Shown: piece by piece, positions 48,701 through 63,700 of the stretch | How positions within the stretch are numbered: the stretch's first letter is position 1 | Layout of the letters: each line of letters begins with the position of its first letter | Assembly (NCBI GenBank): GCA_016165875.1 | Contig: JABBOT010000007.1 | Coordinates: forward strand, 5,985,245 to 6,049,244 | DNA from: Acanthopleura granulata | Lineage: Eukaryota; Mollusca; Polyplacophora; Chitonida; Chitonidae | Direction of reading: 5' to 3' | Length of the DNA stretch: 64,000 nucleotides | The notes under the pieces: generated by a model | The model's input: only the letters and a program-made list of their open reading frames with translations | Told to the model about the DNA's origin: nothing | Database searches by the model: none | Translations under genes and position numbers: made by a program

Positions 48701-51700
48701 GTCAACAGCCCAAAGCCATAATTATGTCAAGTACACTGTACTGCTTATTTACACATGTGCATTCTGGGAAAACCCCGGGTCTGAAGGCACCAGTTTTCTT
48801 TGCTATCTGGTTTTAACATGCCTAGTCTTCCACAGCTGCTTAAATATGGCCGTCAATATGCCACATTAAAAGTTAACCAAACTCCCCAACCTTTGCACAT
48901 ATGAAAGAATGACTTTCATTGCAATTTATGCACATTTTTAATTTGATTTTGGAGACAAAACTACATTGGTTAGACCGGCCAGTTCGAGACTTCACAAAAA
49001 GTATAATTTTATCAGTCAACACAGAACAATGCCTTCAGAATATGCTTGAATAAACACCATGCAAACATACGAAAAGGTTGAGGAATTACTGTATGTGCCA
49101 AACTCGAGGCACCTCTTCCAACCACAGCTATGGGGCATGAATCCACCTTTTACAAATAATGCCTTGCCACAATCAATGACATAATTAATAAAACCCTCAT
49201 AGCAGTGACACATAATATATAGTAAAATATAGTCTTACTTTTTCCTCAGGGCACGGTTCAACATCACCATGGCAACCATATGTAGCATTGCCTCGTGGGA
49301 AATGGTCCCCTCCATTGAAGATGAACACTCTGCCTTCTTCAGCTGTCCACAAAATACAAGTTACAATTAGGATTAAAGACAATTCTTGGTAAAAGTAGGC
49401 CTACCAGCAAAATTACATATTGTTAGGTATTTTTCAACTGCCAGTAATGTGCTGCAAAGTTGCATCACTTTGATGAGTTTTTTTTACTACTGCACACTAC
49501 TTCTGTCTGAGGATTTCTGTTTAAAATCTAAATTTTAAATGTTATTTTTATATGCATACAACAACAGTCAAGCTTCTCAATGGAGAGATCTTACAAGTCA
49601 CTGACTTCACCAGATATGTACCAGATTTAAACCTCAGTATTTACGCCTGCAGCAAATGTACCCTAATTCCTCAACCTTTTCACATATGAAAGAGCAACAT
49701 TCCGAGTGATTTATCATGTACCTTTTGAGATTGATCTGATTGACTGACTGGAGATTTATGCCGTACTCAAGAATATTTCACTTATATGAAGACAGCCAGC
49801 TTTATTGTGGGAGGAAACCGAGCACAGCCCGCGGGAAACCCAGAACCTTCTTTAGCTGACGGACCTTCCCCGTACAGGAGAGGAAGCCAGCATGATTTGA
49901 AATCACAGCGACCAAACTGGTAAGAGGCTCCTGGGTCACTGTGCTGCACCAAAACACTAACCCCTTGGCCACGGAGGCCCAGGCCTTTTGAATTTGATTT
50001 TGGAGACAAAAATACATAGGGTGAGTTGGCCTTTCTCAATGTTTCACAAAAAGTATACTGTTATCAGTCTATACAGAATAATGTCCTCAGAATATGTTAG
50101 AACCATGAAAACATGCCAAAAGCTGAGGAATTACAGTAGATGTACACGTGTGTGGTTTAATGTACTCTGACACCCCTAAGCTTAGTGGTAGAATCATTTA
50201 GCTGTGCATATACATGTATACTTGATCGACAATCTTTATGCAGGTGCCATTAGACCAATTACCTTTTGCACCAATCAGCTCAGAAATGTCACTGGAGTAT
50301 AAAGGGGAGGTAACCACCAGGTCGTCAAATCCTGAACCACTCAAATCAGATAGCTGGATGAAAATGAGAACAAAGCTTTAATATGAAAAGGGTTATTTCT
50401 GTACTAGAAACTTGCTCTTGACAAGCTAGAATCAGAAAACCATAAATGGCTTTTTTGAGCTAAAGAAAAAAATGGCAAAACTTTCCAATCTGGCATCTTG
50501 TTAGACCAATTTAATATTATCCATGCCTACCACAAACATGAAAATTAAACACGATGACAACTTACAAGTAAGATCTTGCAGTTTTTCTTTTTTATGGGTT
50601 TGATATCTAAATATACTAAAAAGTCGTTTGTTAACGCTAATTGCACATGGTCTACTAAAAGTGCAGTAAATGAACAGGTAAAGAACTACACTGAATGACA
50701 GTCATGAAAATGTGACAGGGATAACCAGCTAGGGATTTGAGCCAGCAATCTTTGAATTTCGAGTCCACGCTTCTACCACTGGACTACAGGGAAATTCCAT
50801 TCAACCTGGGAGTAGACAGTGCTTATATTTCACACCTTTACAAAAGAAATCAAAGAAGGCTTAAACTATGCATGTTGTTTATTTATAATACTTCCTACTT
50901 CAATGGCAGCTCCAAATCTTCCAAATCTTCTGTTTCCTGAGAATGTTGCCATGGGGTTGGGTATTTTTTGCTCCTGCTGGTAGTTTTGCTGCATCGAAAG
51001 TTCTGTTAAATTGTAGAGATACACTTGTCCCGTCTGATGCCAAGTCTCCTTGACCTTAAACATCACTCCCTCTACACCTTAAATATGTAAATTACAACTT
51101 CAACTGTACCTGCAACGTCATAATGTGACATCATTGACTGAATGACTTACTAAGCTCAACATGACATCGCAATAATTTCACTGGGAATGGAATGATAACT
51201 TGTGTTGTCATGTGATGTACTCTGAAAGAGGGGCATTACTCTTTAAATTTTAAATTAATGCAACTACCGTTGAATAAACCTCTGCTCTAGTGAAAGAGTG
51301 AAAAAGTCAAGAAGTCTGATAATTCTAAACTTACTGGAAGCAGTTGAAGAAATAGCTAATACATCTGTCTGATTGTCGTATGGTCGACCAATCGTGAGAC
51401 TTGTGCCAAACTGCCCAAACTCATCATGGCCAATTAAACTTCCTTTTGGGACAGGTCCTTTTGAGCTTGCACTCAAAATATGAATTTTCCCCACGCTTTG
51501 CTTATCATCTTGTGAATATGAGCAGTTAGTTCTAAAAAAAGATTTAAAGAACACAATTACAAAATCTGTTTTAGTTTTCAAGGTGATATCTAAGAGTTCC
51601 TCTTGCATCTGCCCCTCACCTTGTCACATGAAGAGATCACATGATCAAATCTCACACGTGATTATCTGGCAGCGGGGAGCATTTTACTCTGCATCCTTTT

Positions 51701-54700
51701 TTTCATCCAAGCATAAAATTCTTCAACAGAGTGATAAACAACAACAAAAAACTTTAAGGCACTCAGAGTGAAAACCTCAAACAGAGCTATATGCTGAAAT
51801 TTTCCCCACAGTCAACGGCACAATACCATGCATTTCTGTCCAATCTGTATAAAATCCTAAAAAAAACACATCCAAATCTGTACCACTACCAAAATTTAAT
51901 GGACTGGTCCTTACATGTAGGCCAAGGCAGACCTGGGCAGAGTATTTTATCAAAATGCCTATGTAAATTTTCCATAAACTTGCTGACAGGCAGATGAATC
52001 AACAAAACCATAATAATGCTGGACAATTTACAGAGGACAACTATCCATGCATAACTATTCAGCCAAATATGTGCGAATTTTAATACACAGTTTACATGGA
52101 TTAAAACTTACTTCAGAAAACTTACTCTGCACATATTCTAAACACAGACTGACCAATCACAATCCAGGAGTTTTTGATCACCAAACTGCTTCCAAACCAA
52201 CCATAGTCCTGTAATAAATATACATACATGTACTTTCAAGTCTTCATTGTCTCAAAGATGAATAAAAATAGACAAATGACAATTAATTAATTAATGTATT
52301 TCATTGGTATTTTACGCTGTACTCAAGAATATTTCACTCACATTACAGTGAGAGGAAATTGGGTAGAATCCAAGGGGAAACCTGCAACCATCTAAAGGCT
52401 GCTGGCAGACCTTCTCATGTATAACTGGAGGGGAAAACTGTCGGCAAATGACAATTAATATATCCATAAAACATTTTTATGTTTCACACAAGTGATTCAC
52501 ATAATACCACTTGTCAGTGCCGGTATATGTACAACACCTCAGGCGATTGTTACTTGATTCCTTGTTTCCTCGCACCATCTACACATCATTATACCAGCCC
52601 CACGGAAACTTATTATTTCACTTTTTTCCACAAATTGTCACCAAAGATGAGATTACCATAACGTCCAGCTGAATAATGATAATAAAAAATGAAATTTATT
52701 CCCCCGCCTGCACCAGATTCCAAAATATTACAGCAGGAAACACAACTTTCAAAGGCCTTAACAAAAGCCACTCTCTGCAAGATTTTCAAGATAAATTTGG
52801 ACATATCCTTAAGACTGACCTGATCCCCTGTCATGACCCAGTCCAGCTGTTCAGTAGTCAGCTTGACCATACCTGTGGAGCAGACAACAATGGTAAGAAG
52901 AACACATATGTACAGAATTTATCCAATGGTTTCTACAGAAAATTCCGAACAATCTGAATGCAGGCACGGGAATTTTTCTTGAACTGTCTGATTTTCTGTC
53001 TGACTAAAAAAAACCAGTTAAACGTAATTCTGAGGGAAAAGATTTCATTTCAGTTTTATTCTGGTATATTTTAATCTTGTACTATGATATGTAAATACAT
53101 AATGCATCTACATTCCAACAAAATGAAGCAAACAATAAACCTCAACAAAGAATTTTTTAAGGATGGCCTTATGATACCAGTGAACAGCGAATTACCCGGT
53201 ACAGTGTAAGTCTGGCTAGAGAACAGGCCTCCAACTAAGCCCCTCTGTTTTCCTCCACCCAGGGCAAAGGGGGACCCCATCAACAAGTCAGGGTGACCGT
53301 CATCATTCAGGTCCCCTGTGGCCATTGTCCAGCCCCAGTTACAAAACTGCACCTACAAAAATAGAAGTCTTAGCCTTGTTTTTACTGAATTCATTTATTT
53401 CACATGAACGTTAATAATCTCATAATATGTTCAGGAGGATAGTACTCATTGCATATATGTTTGACACTGTTCTCAATGCTAACTCACTACTGGTACTGAG
53501 AGGTTAGATTGGTTGGCCCAGTCAGTATAACGTGAATGTTTGGGGTGTTGTTTTCAGCATTTTGGAGACATGGACTCGCCCTGACACAAGAAGACAGAGT
53601 ATATATTTTCTAAGGTCTTCTTGGCCAATAATCAGACATCTATGAACCTCTGAACACAGGGTTTTAGGTAAAGCTACTGTGCTACAAGTCACTCACGGTA
53701 CAAGTGAATACACTGGCAATGTGTATATTCCAACACATAACTTTTTACACTTGTGAATTTACATTCACATTTCCTCCTGCTAAACACTGGAAATTATATT
53801 TTTAATAATTATTATAATAATTCAATTAACAACAACCAGTTTTGGTAAGCAATCCCAAATAAATGTATTTATTTATTTATTTGATTGGTGTTTTACACCA
53901 TACTCAAGAATATTTCACTTATATGACAGCAGCCAGCATTATTGTGACAGGAAACCAAGCAGAGCCAGGGAGCAACCCATGACCATCTGCAGGTTGCTGG
54001 CAAACATTTCCATGTACGACTGGTGAGGAAGCCAGCGGGAGCTGAACTTGAATGCACAGAACCTAGACAGGTCAGAGGCACCTGGGTCACTGTATTACAC
54101 AGCACTGCACTAGCAAGATAACCACTTGGCCACCGAGATCTCCCCCCAAACTGATTACTTTTCACATACCTCACAGCATATAGTCATGTTTGGTTGAGCC
54201 ATTCTGCTGGTAGTGCTTCCATAGTATACATACACCATGCCCTGTTAAACACAACACACAATTATGTTAAGAGAAACAACAACAAAAAATATAACCACAG
54301 TTATTTCAGAAGAGGGTTCATGCACACCTGAACAGGCAAATACATTTTAATGACTTGCATGGTAACTCTATAAATCATCTTTGGGAATCTGGAATTCTTA
54401 TGAGATGGGATACGCCATTTTACAGAAATTGGAAACACAATGACGCGTCATTCATATCCTATGCTCTTCAGTATTAGGGACCAGACACTCCTTTGTGTGC
54501 GAAGTAAGGTCTCCTTTATTATTACAATCGAAGGCCACGCATTGTAGCCTCCTGGTTGAGACCTTGGGGAATTACTTTCTCCTTGAAAATGGCTTTAAAG
54601 TATATCAGAATTGTTTCATAATCACAAAGAAAACAGCTGATTTAACACTACCTCTACATGGCAAAGAGGTGAAATAGGTACAGGTGGCATCACAGCAGAA

Positions 54701-57700
54701 ACAGATGCTTTCTCAGGTGTTAGAAATATCTTTCCCTTGATTGGTTAAAACTGACAGCATGGCTGCTTACTTTGAACGGCAATATCTCGGTTATCATACA
54801 TCACAGAAATAAAAAGTTACGTTTTTTGAAGCCTGAAGAGGATTCTTCATGATAAAGCTAGAAATACAGAGCATTACATATAATAAACAAATGTAAGATA
54901 GGTGTTCTGGGGATGTTATGGATTCAGCTTTAAAGTAATTGGGTGCTAACATAATGTGACCAATGAAATTTTTTTCTCAGTTGTAGACAGCAAGAAGAAT
55001 CTGCTCTGTTACAGAAGCATCACAAATGTGATGTACAGTATGTGTACCTTGTAGTCCACCCAAACATCATGTGGCATACAGTATGTGTACCTTGTAATCC
55101 AACCAAACATCAGGTGGCATACAGTATGTGTACCTTGTAGTCCATCTGAATATCATGTGACATACAGTACGTGTACCTTGTAGTCCACCCAAACATCAGG
55201 TGGCATACAGTATGTGTACCTTGTAATCCAACCAAACATCAGGTCACATACAGTATGTGTACCTTGTAGTCCAGATAACTACCATCTTGAGATAATGAGG
55301 GAGCTCCTACAGCTACATCTGCTATCCCATCAAGGTTCATGTCCACTACTGCTACTGATGAACCAAACTTTGACTGGCCCTGAAATTTGAGAAGGACAAT
55401 AGAGAATACAAACACGTGTAATTATCATCGTTTGAGCTTTCTGTTAGTCAAATTATATGAGGAAGGCTTTTAATTGCTAGCAATTTTTCATGTCTACCTT
55501 ATAAAAGACGGACTTATATGAAATAAAGAGTTTTCTTAATTACATAAGAATTAGGTGACAGTTCAACCTTACTGACACTGCACATAAAATCTAAAGTAAT
55601 ACTGAAGCCACTGTCTCTGATGAGACAGTAGCTCTACTGGTTGGCACAAAATTATGACAAAATCAATTACACAATTAAAGCTGTTATCCAACAACACTGC
55701 TGGGGTGCTATTACCTATTTATCATATCAGGTAGTCCCATGATAACTTCACGGTAATAAATCAGGGAAAAAAAAAACTGAAAAGACTGAAAAATAATGAA
55801 TTGGATTTGAACCTGTGACCCATGTTAGATAACATATACAATGGGGTTACCACTAAAAACCAGAGTGGAAGCAATGCAGCTTTGATCTTTTGCTCATAGC
55901 CCATAACAAGTGACATGGGGAACACAGTGTAGCAAGGATGATTTCCATTCTCACGGTAAACTGCACTCGGCGATTTTCGAGTTTAACAACTATAACGGTT
56001 TCCTATCATGTGAGGGAATTCCTCCAAATATGAGGGAATTTCTGTTTTTTTGGACTCCGCAATTTTCAGCATAACAGCTGTAAAGGTTTTCTGTCATGTC
56101 ACCTCCAAATAAGGGGAAAACTGAACTTTTTCAATCTTTGATCAGAATTTGCGTGAAAGGTGTACAGGAAAGAAATTAGATCAGATTTGTGACCAGGATA
56201 TCAAACTACATCAGGTAGCTTAGTTAAATTATTTAAATTCGATGTCTTTTAGTCGAGCGACAATTTCGGTAATTAGTGCAGTGACACAATTTTCAAGATA
56301 TGAAAATGACTTTTGTACAGTTAGACTTTCCCCAAGGTGGTCTGTATTATAAATTTCAGCTCAATCACACACAACAAACTCGAGAAAATAACATGTCAAC
56401 ACATTCTATTCATGGCAATATGGCGTCCAAGGTAGGTCAGGTAGAACAATACAAATTGTGGGGAAGATTCTCCATGTAAAAGTGATAAGAAAAAGACTGG
56501 ACTTGAACCTCAGAGAGCTAGGAATAGTCTGCAGTGCCTAATATTTTCATGAAAAAAAAAAGGAAAGAGAAAAGACTAGCAGGACTTAACTGGATTTGAA
56601 CCTATAAACACTGCCACATGTTGTACAACGCAAGCCTGCGTTGAAAACACCACTTTAGTGAAAGTGGTATGAGCCAAGAGACCTCTGTCCAGTATTTATA
56701 ACATGGACAACATGGTCATAGCATTTCATTCAAAGGGGTGTTTTGAAAAATATCAGGTACCTATCTGCAGGCTAGCAATGCTAACTGGGGGTATGGTGAA
56801 AGCCTGTGAAAAGAAAATGAACCGATACCAAGAATAGGCCATATGTAGAGAGAGACTGTGCCTTTGATCTGCTGCTACTGGCACTGATGCCGTCTGGCCA
56901 GCCAAACCGTAGTAAAGGCTTTGATGAATGTTATTTAAATGTGAGAATTTGACAAATTTGTGTTGGTTTTTTGGTAAAAATTATACAATGCACGAAAATC
57001 ATTCTTGCGGATTTGTAACCCTTACATCATGGAGTACCAGACAGTGTGTTTGTTTAATCATTTTAAGCAGTATTTAGACCTGATGTAATTTTTACCTAAC
57101 TTAAAAGATCATTTACCCACAACCAATCACCAAAATAGAAAATCAATACTACGAATTATGAATCTTGGTGTAGTCTAAACTTTAACCAAGTTTCACTGAA
57201 AATGTACAAAAACTGTAAGAGTAGTAGCATTTTAAAAGAAATGTTAACACGAACAGACAGACGGACAAACAATTACCTAAATAAAAATCGATAAAACGAA
57301 ATACGTATTTTGATGTAGTCTACACTTGAACTATGTTTTTTGAAATCAGACAAAAACTGTATGAGAAGTAGCCATTTGAAAATGTTAACATATTCTGGAT
57401 ACACAAACAACCGATAATTGAAATGGAAAGTCGATACTGCGAATTATGTATCTTGATGTCGTTTGCACTTGACCAAAGTTTCGCTGAAGTCTGACAAAAA
57501 CTGTGGAAGGAGTAGCGTTTTCAAGCAAATGTTAACAGACTCTGGACAGACAGACAGACAGAGACAGACAGACGGAATGGTCTTCGACCAGTTGAGCTAA
57601 AAAAATGAAATAACAAAAAAATTGTGTGTGTATTTACAGTTCTACTATTTTTTTCTTCTTCAGACCAGCAAAATGAATATGCCAACAAAATAAATTATTA

Positions 57701-60700
57701 TTGCTTAATGCCATGTTGGCAAAATTTCAGCTATATTGTGGCAAAATCTCATACTGATCGATGTAACAGTTGAAATGAGTGGTAATTTTCACCCCTAAAA
57801 TTTCTGACCAAGACAAAATGAAAACAGTTCCGAGTACCTGAAATGGTCCGTTTATAACCGTCATCTTCTCCGTAATATTTCTGGGCAATCCATTCATGCC
57901 ACCTGAAGATGAAAACCATGGCCTTACACATCAGAATATTTCAAAACCTAATATTCCTTTACTTGTAACTTATTTATTCGTATTTTACCATTTTCCATCA
58001 AAGAGAAAAATCAGTTAGATAGGTCTGGGAATCTGGGTAGACGACATGCACTTAAAAAAAAAAAAAATCAACACATCTTGTATATACAAATCATGTCACA
58101 GCTGAATCAAAGGGTGCTGAATTTCAACACATACCCAAAATGACCTAAAATTTCACTTCACAAAGTGCATTATTACAGGCAAATAAATGTCTTGAAACAT
58201 TATTTTTGGTACATCATTCTACCTTCCACGCAGATTTAAAATCACTTTTCTAAAACTGAAAGAACTTAAAAATCAGGAAAACTGAGCAACTATTTATGAA
58301 ATTTTAGGTCATTTAGGGTAACCTCATTAATCAAATGAAGAGAAACAGTTGTTTTACTTGTATGGTAAGAAAAATGATGATGATTTTGTGTTCTTGTGAT
58401 CAAATGTTTTACATTACAAAATTTGGTAAAGCAATTGCTAAAAAAAACTAAGGATTAACCATCTTTTGCAAATGGTCATTACTTATTACATCAAATTAGG
58501 TTTTAGACCAATGCAATCCATCTTACTCTGTTCCCTGTCATACAATGTTTGTGAAAGACAAAAGTGTTGATGTCTGATTTGCTCTGTCACTGTAGCAACT
58601 CTGCTGGGTTAAGAGCCCAAATGGTGGGAGCATTTTCAGCAAGTTGATCGATGATAACATTTCTTAAAACTTCTGACCACTGACGAAAAATATGCGTAAT
58701 TAAAAATAGGGGGTTATTAAGAGAATAAAATATGTCACAAAAAAAGAAAATTCTTTGCTCATCTTTTCCAGGGAATGACCTTCTTCATTTCCTTTCAAAC
58801 CATAATCTTTGTTTTAGAGTTCCTTTTCATGAATCCTTTAATACGTACCATAAACCACATAGACTCGTCCTTGTTGTATACTACCCGTGGTCCCCCAGCC
58901 AGGCGAGCCCAAGATCACATCGCTAAAACCATCATTGTTCACATCCCCAGAAGCTATCGACCTATATTGCCATCAAATAAAGCTCTGAACAATTCTATAT
59001 TTGACAAGATTTTTGTGGTGTTGAAGCCAGTGTTTTAGCATGCTACGTTACGTTGTGTATCGAACAGTTCATTGTGAAATTGTATCGTTTGTGCTTGCCA
59101 TATAATGGTTTAATTAAGTAGCATGTTTTCATTTGTGTGAGCAACTTAATTATCCATGTACATATACTTCCATACAGCATGTAGATCAAAAGACAAGTCT
59201 GTTCTGACATGGAACATTCACTCATACATAAAAAATCATATGCTCGATGGCTTTGCTGAAATATTCCCATACCTGATGTGTTCATATCCAGCTTGAAAAA
59301 ATCTTGTTTACTTCTTTTGTGACTTTTCTGTAGTTCCCATTTTCTCCACATGCCTAAATACCCTATTTTTCACACATGTACATGTACTGAAGTATCATCC
59401 ATTGTCACACTGTAGGCATTAACATTTTCATTTCTTTCTAGCTATTCAACTGACTATTCGAAGACAGATCTACCAATTTTCAAAATGTTACAGTAAGAAT
59501 TCGATTGACAATGTCCTTTATATAATTCAAATGCACAAGTGTATATATTTTAGAAATAAAATTCTTGAAAAATCAATAATAAAAAGCATTTTCAGGTAAG
59601 ACTTTTCAACTGCCTTTCAGATGATGCTTACATACATAATGTGTCTTCTTTACCTTTGCAAACTGGTTACAGTAAAATCTTACCATCCTAACTTGGAGTA
59701 TTCAGAAGAATCCAAGTCAAGTGGATCCACATTTGTAGGGTCAGGGCCCCATGTTTTCTTCCTGAAACGCTCTTTTCTCTTTTCAGAATGCATTCTCTGT
59801 TAACATGTGAAAACAAAACAAAACTAAAAGACTCTTTACAAATGTATGCAATAAAATATCAGCAAAATACAAACATTTACACACAGTAAATCTATCCAAT
59901 CATAGAGCAAAATGAAAGATAAAACTCAATCCATTTACACATATATTCACACGTACCAAACCCATGAAAAAATTGTATCAGACCTAACAATCTGACGAAT
60001 GATTTCCATTGATCTTCGAAATGAATTTTGAGGTTTCTTTGGAAGGTAGAATGATATCCTACTTGAAAATGGTACATTTCAGCACAAAAGTACTGTAAAT
60101 ACATCAGTATACATCGCATTCGTGTATAATTCGCAGGATTAACTTGTCCACCAGTATTCTGATAAAGCATTTGTACCTGTGTAAATTACGCAACCCATCA
60201 ATGGGCTGGGTGTCTGTCGCCACAACAGCCCCTTTACAGACCATAAATCCGAATCACCAGGACTCAACACAATCAGCGCAGATTTCTGAACTCATAGAAC
60301 GGCTTTGTGGAGGTGCGTGCTTATTTCACGCAAATTTACATGTATTCAAAATTGACAGAAACAAAAAAAATTTATGCCCTTCTTGGTTGTAGGATGAAGA
60401 GTGAAGTAGAGCCTACAGACGAAAATGAAAACGCCATAGTTTTCAAGATGTTTTTGGTACCTGAACTCTTTTTGTTACATTTAGGGGCCAAGAGTATGTT
60501 ACCAGACTGTTCAAAATAGTTGCCAACGGTGAGCCGTTTGGTACGTTCGAAGTCCTCACAGCTACTGTGACCACAAGACTGGGAGTTAATTAGTTTCATC
60601 AGTAAAGGTAGTACATTAAGAAGACAGATTCATAACTGAACCGGAAAATGACATAGAAATGGGGTAAAAAGGCTGACTGCCATATTTATTATATGTTAAC

Positions 60701-63700
60701 CGACACATTTTTGGAGCACTCGTGGGAGTTATAAGCCATCAGTTTCAACGGAAATAAATCACGCTTCCTCCACTCTACTGCATACTACACACCCTCGATC
60801 AAAAGCTTGAATCTAGGGGAAAAAGTGCAAAGTATACTAGTGCATTTATGGTAATACTATTTTGTGACTTTTATTTGCTTCTAAAAATGGAGGCACTTTT
60901 CAGAGGAATTTGAAAGTGAAATAGGTAATTTCAATTCTTTTTGGTGGGATTTTATGTTATTTAACAGTATTTTATGTTATTTAACATACTTTAGGTTTGA
61001 GAATTCTGTTCAACAAGGTAAATCTCACAAAACAATGTATAACTGATATGAGAAAGCCCAGTCATTTGCGTGTCCAAATGGGCAGTGAAAAAAGCAGTTG
61101 ACGGCAAAGTGCTTCAGGTGATCCAAGTGCCACTCACTAATGCAATCACTGTGAATTCAGTTTACCTCATAATTGGACAGGTATTTTTCTGACGGCCTCA
61201 GGCGTACACCTCGCTTAGTGTGTGTGATGTTGATACTGCTTTGATCCACACCAGCCAGGTAAGGTTGTCTGTTGTAATGGTTCCTCAGCTTTCGTCCCTT
61301 GTCACCAGTCCTTGTGGAGTCACAAGTGATGTACAGAGGGTTATGAGGAACCCGACATGCACTGGGAAGAAAAACAGCAGCAAAAACTAAGTTGTTTACT
61401 CACTTACAGTACATGACATAAAATTCTGTCCATAACTAAGTTTCATATTTTGCCTTATTCTCAGAGTTCTACTGATTTTATAAAAGCGTTTTGAGTCTTC
61501 TTTCCAGGACAGAATGATATTCTACTGGCAAATGAAAAAAAAAAATAATAACAAGTTTCAGCTCAAAAAATAGTAAAACATTTTGAGGGGGTATTAATAT
61601 TGATCTCCCCAGAAGGCCTCTACAAACGCACATTTATAAACAGTGACCCCATATACCAGTTGAACTAAAATGAATACCTAATGGAATGGAAATGACACCA
61701 TAATGTTTAAAGGAATATATGTATGTGGTAAAATGGGATAGAGCTAAATTGTTTCTGAGCTAGCGACAGGAAGTATATGCAAGCCAAGTTAAATAATAAT
61801 GCAGCTACATGTATCTCTCAGACACATGGGTTAACCACTTTTCAAAAAACTATCGGAAATTTGTGCCTGCAGGGGACCCCATCTGTCATGAGATACACAG
61901 TTTTGTAACGAACATGGTTATGAAGTGTTTAATAGGTGAATTCAGTACAATTCCTGCTGATATAAATTTAATGTTCTGTGAATATCCCATTGGTTCAAAA
62001 CTTAAAGCTGAAGGACAAAGTCTCATATTTGTTTACAGATTTGATTGGAGGGTATACAATACATTCTGAAGAATATTTCACTTTTCGCAGTGGTTGACTT
62101 AGCGGGTGGAAGAAGACTGTACAGAGCCCCTGCTGAGGAGAGCCCAGCGTGAAACCCTATCTGAACATTCACCATTCAAACTTATCCATTGTATGCTCTG
62201 TCAAAAGCTACCTGGTTTCCTGATACTAGTGAAAAGTCACATAATCAGTGTTAGCCAATGAACTCTCCATACCAGCCAAATACATTGGCAATCAGAAAAA
62301 TTTTCATTGGTCGAAATGCAGGTGTGTCTTCATTAATATGCATAACTTACACACAGGCAGGATGTTGAAAAGAGACTATTGCATTTCCAACGAAAAAAAC
62401 CTGATTCAGCAATAACTAGCATCACCCAATACCAACAATTGAACTATAAATACTAATAGTTTCCTTTCTTAAAACCAAATCTCCATCAAGAAATTTAGTA
62501 GAATTTGGCCTTTTCCACATTCCAGTTTCATTTGAAGCTGCAGCCGTCCTGTACTGTCATAGTAACTTCACAACAAAGTTTCTTTCCATCATTTATTCTT
62601 GAGTAAGTTAATACACAATCTCCAAGTCACTATAACAGATTTGTGTGCTTTTTCAGCCAAGGTAGTTGACAAAAGTCTATAAAGTTTATAGATTAAAATT
62701 TACCTGGAGCCAAACTCCAACATGAAGGCTGTATCCTGCCAGATGTTCTGCGTCTGAGCAGCCATGTCATCCAACCCTCCCAGAAAGTAATCCTCCAACT
62801 TGTCCACCAAATATGGACTTTTATTTGCATAATCAGTGAACAACTGGAAATATAGAACAGTTACTTTAACTCTTTTATTTTTCCCCAGTTTTCAGCGTCT
62901 TATAAGTGGTATATCAGCTCATTTTTTCGGGTCATCCTCTCCGGCTGTTTGTGGGAAGGTCCGCCAGCAACCTGTGGATTATCGTGGGTTTCCCCAGGGC
63001 TCTTACTAGTTTCCTCCATTCATAATGCTGGTCGCCGTAGTATAATTGAAATATTATTCAGTACCACATAAAATATACCAATAAATAAATAAAGAAATAC
63101 TCAAAGCATCAAGATATTTGACCAAGCATGTCAATTTTACACTAAATTTTATTTCAAGCACTTTCAAAGGAGAAGAAGAACTAAGTATTGTGGTACAAGA
63201 ATAAGGTTTGAAGATTTAAAAATGTCCCTCAAATTTTTTTTTAGATTTTTTAGTTCCGAGTCATCAAATATTAAAGTAGGTCATAATACACACTCATCGT
63301 GAATAATAAATACTTCCACATAAAAGGGGATGTAACTGAAAATAATTTTGATCAATCTGAACGCAGGATTATGTAAAGTATGATTAGCAGATATGACATG
63401 AAACATGCCCATAAATCATTACCATTCTATCTTCTGAATGTACATAATGCTCCTCATATACTGATGTGTTTATGGTCGGTTGGATGCTACCCCTTATTTT
63501 GTCAGTGTACAGGCAAGAATGAAGAGCTGGCCGAATGCCAAGGTGTGCAGATTTTGGCTGTACAAACTGCATGTCAAATACAGACTAGAAGCAACCGGCT
63601 TGCAATTTCACTGCTAGAAACTGAAGGATGCTTTTCACATCAGTCAATCAGCATCTGGTTGGTAAAATGTCGGCGTCTTCTGATACGTCTATTATGTGTT

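Larger units (their letters stand above)
55380..57837 (-). other. GPLD1 intron, 2.5 kb
   Basis: A phase-0 intron with a tRNA-like sequence (55802-55869) and a family D tandem repeat (57080-57560). No exon is supported inside it. Confidence 0.7.

Noticed and set aside
55035..55274. Regular repeats with constant period, superficially CRISPR-like
   Set aside because: The whole 43-bp unit is repeated with no unique spacers, the genome is animal, and the unit is explained by duplication of an exon/intron junction.
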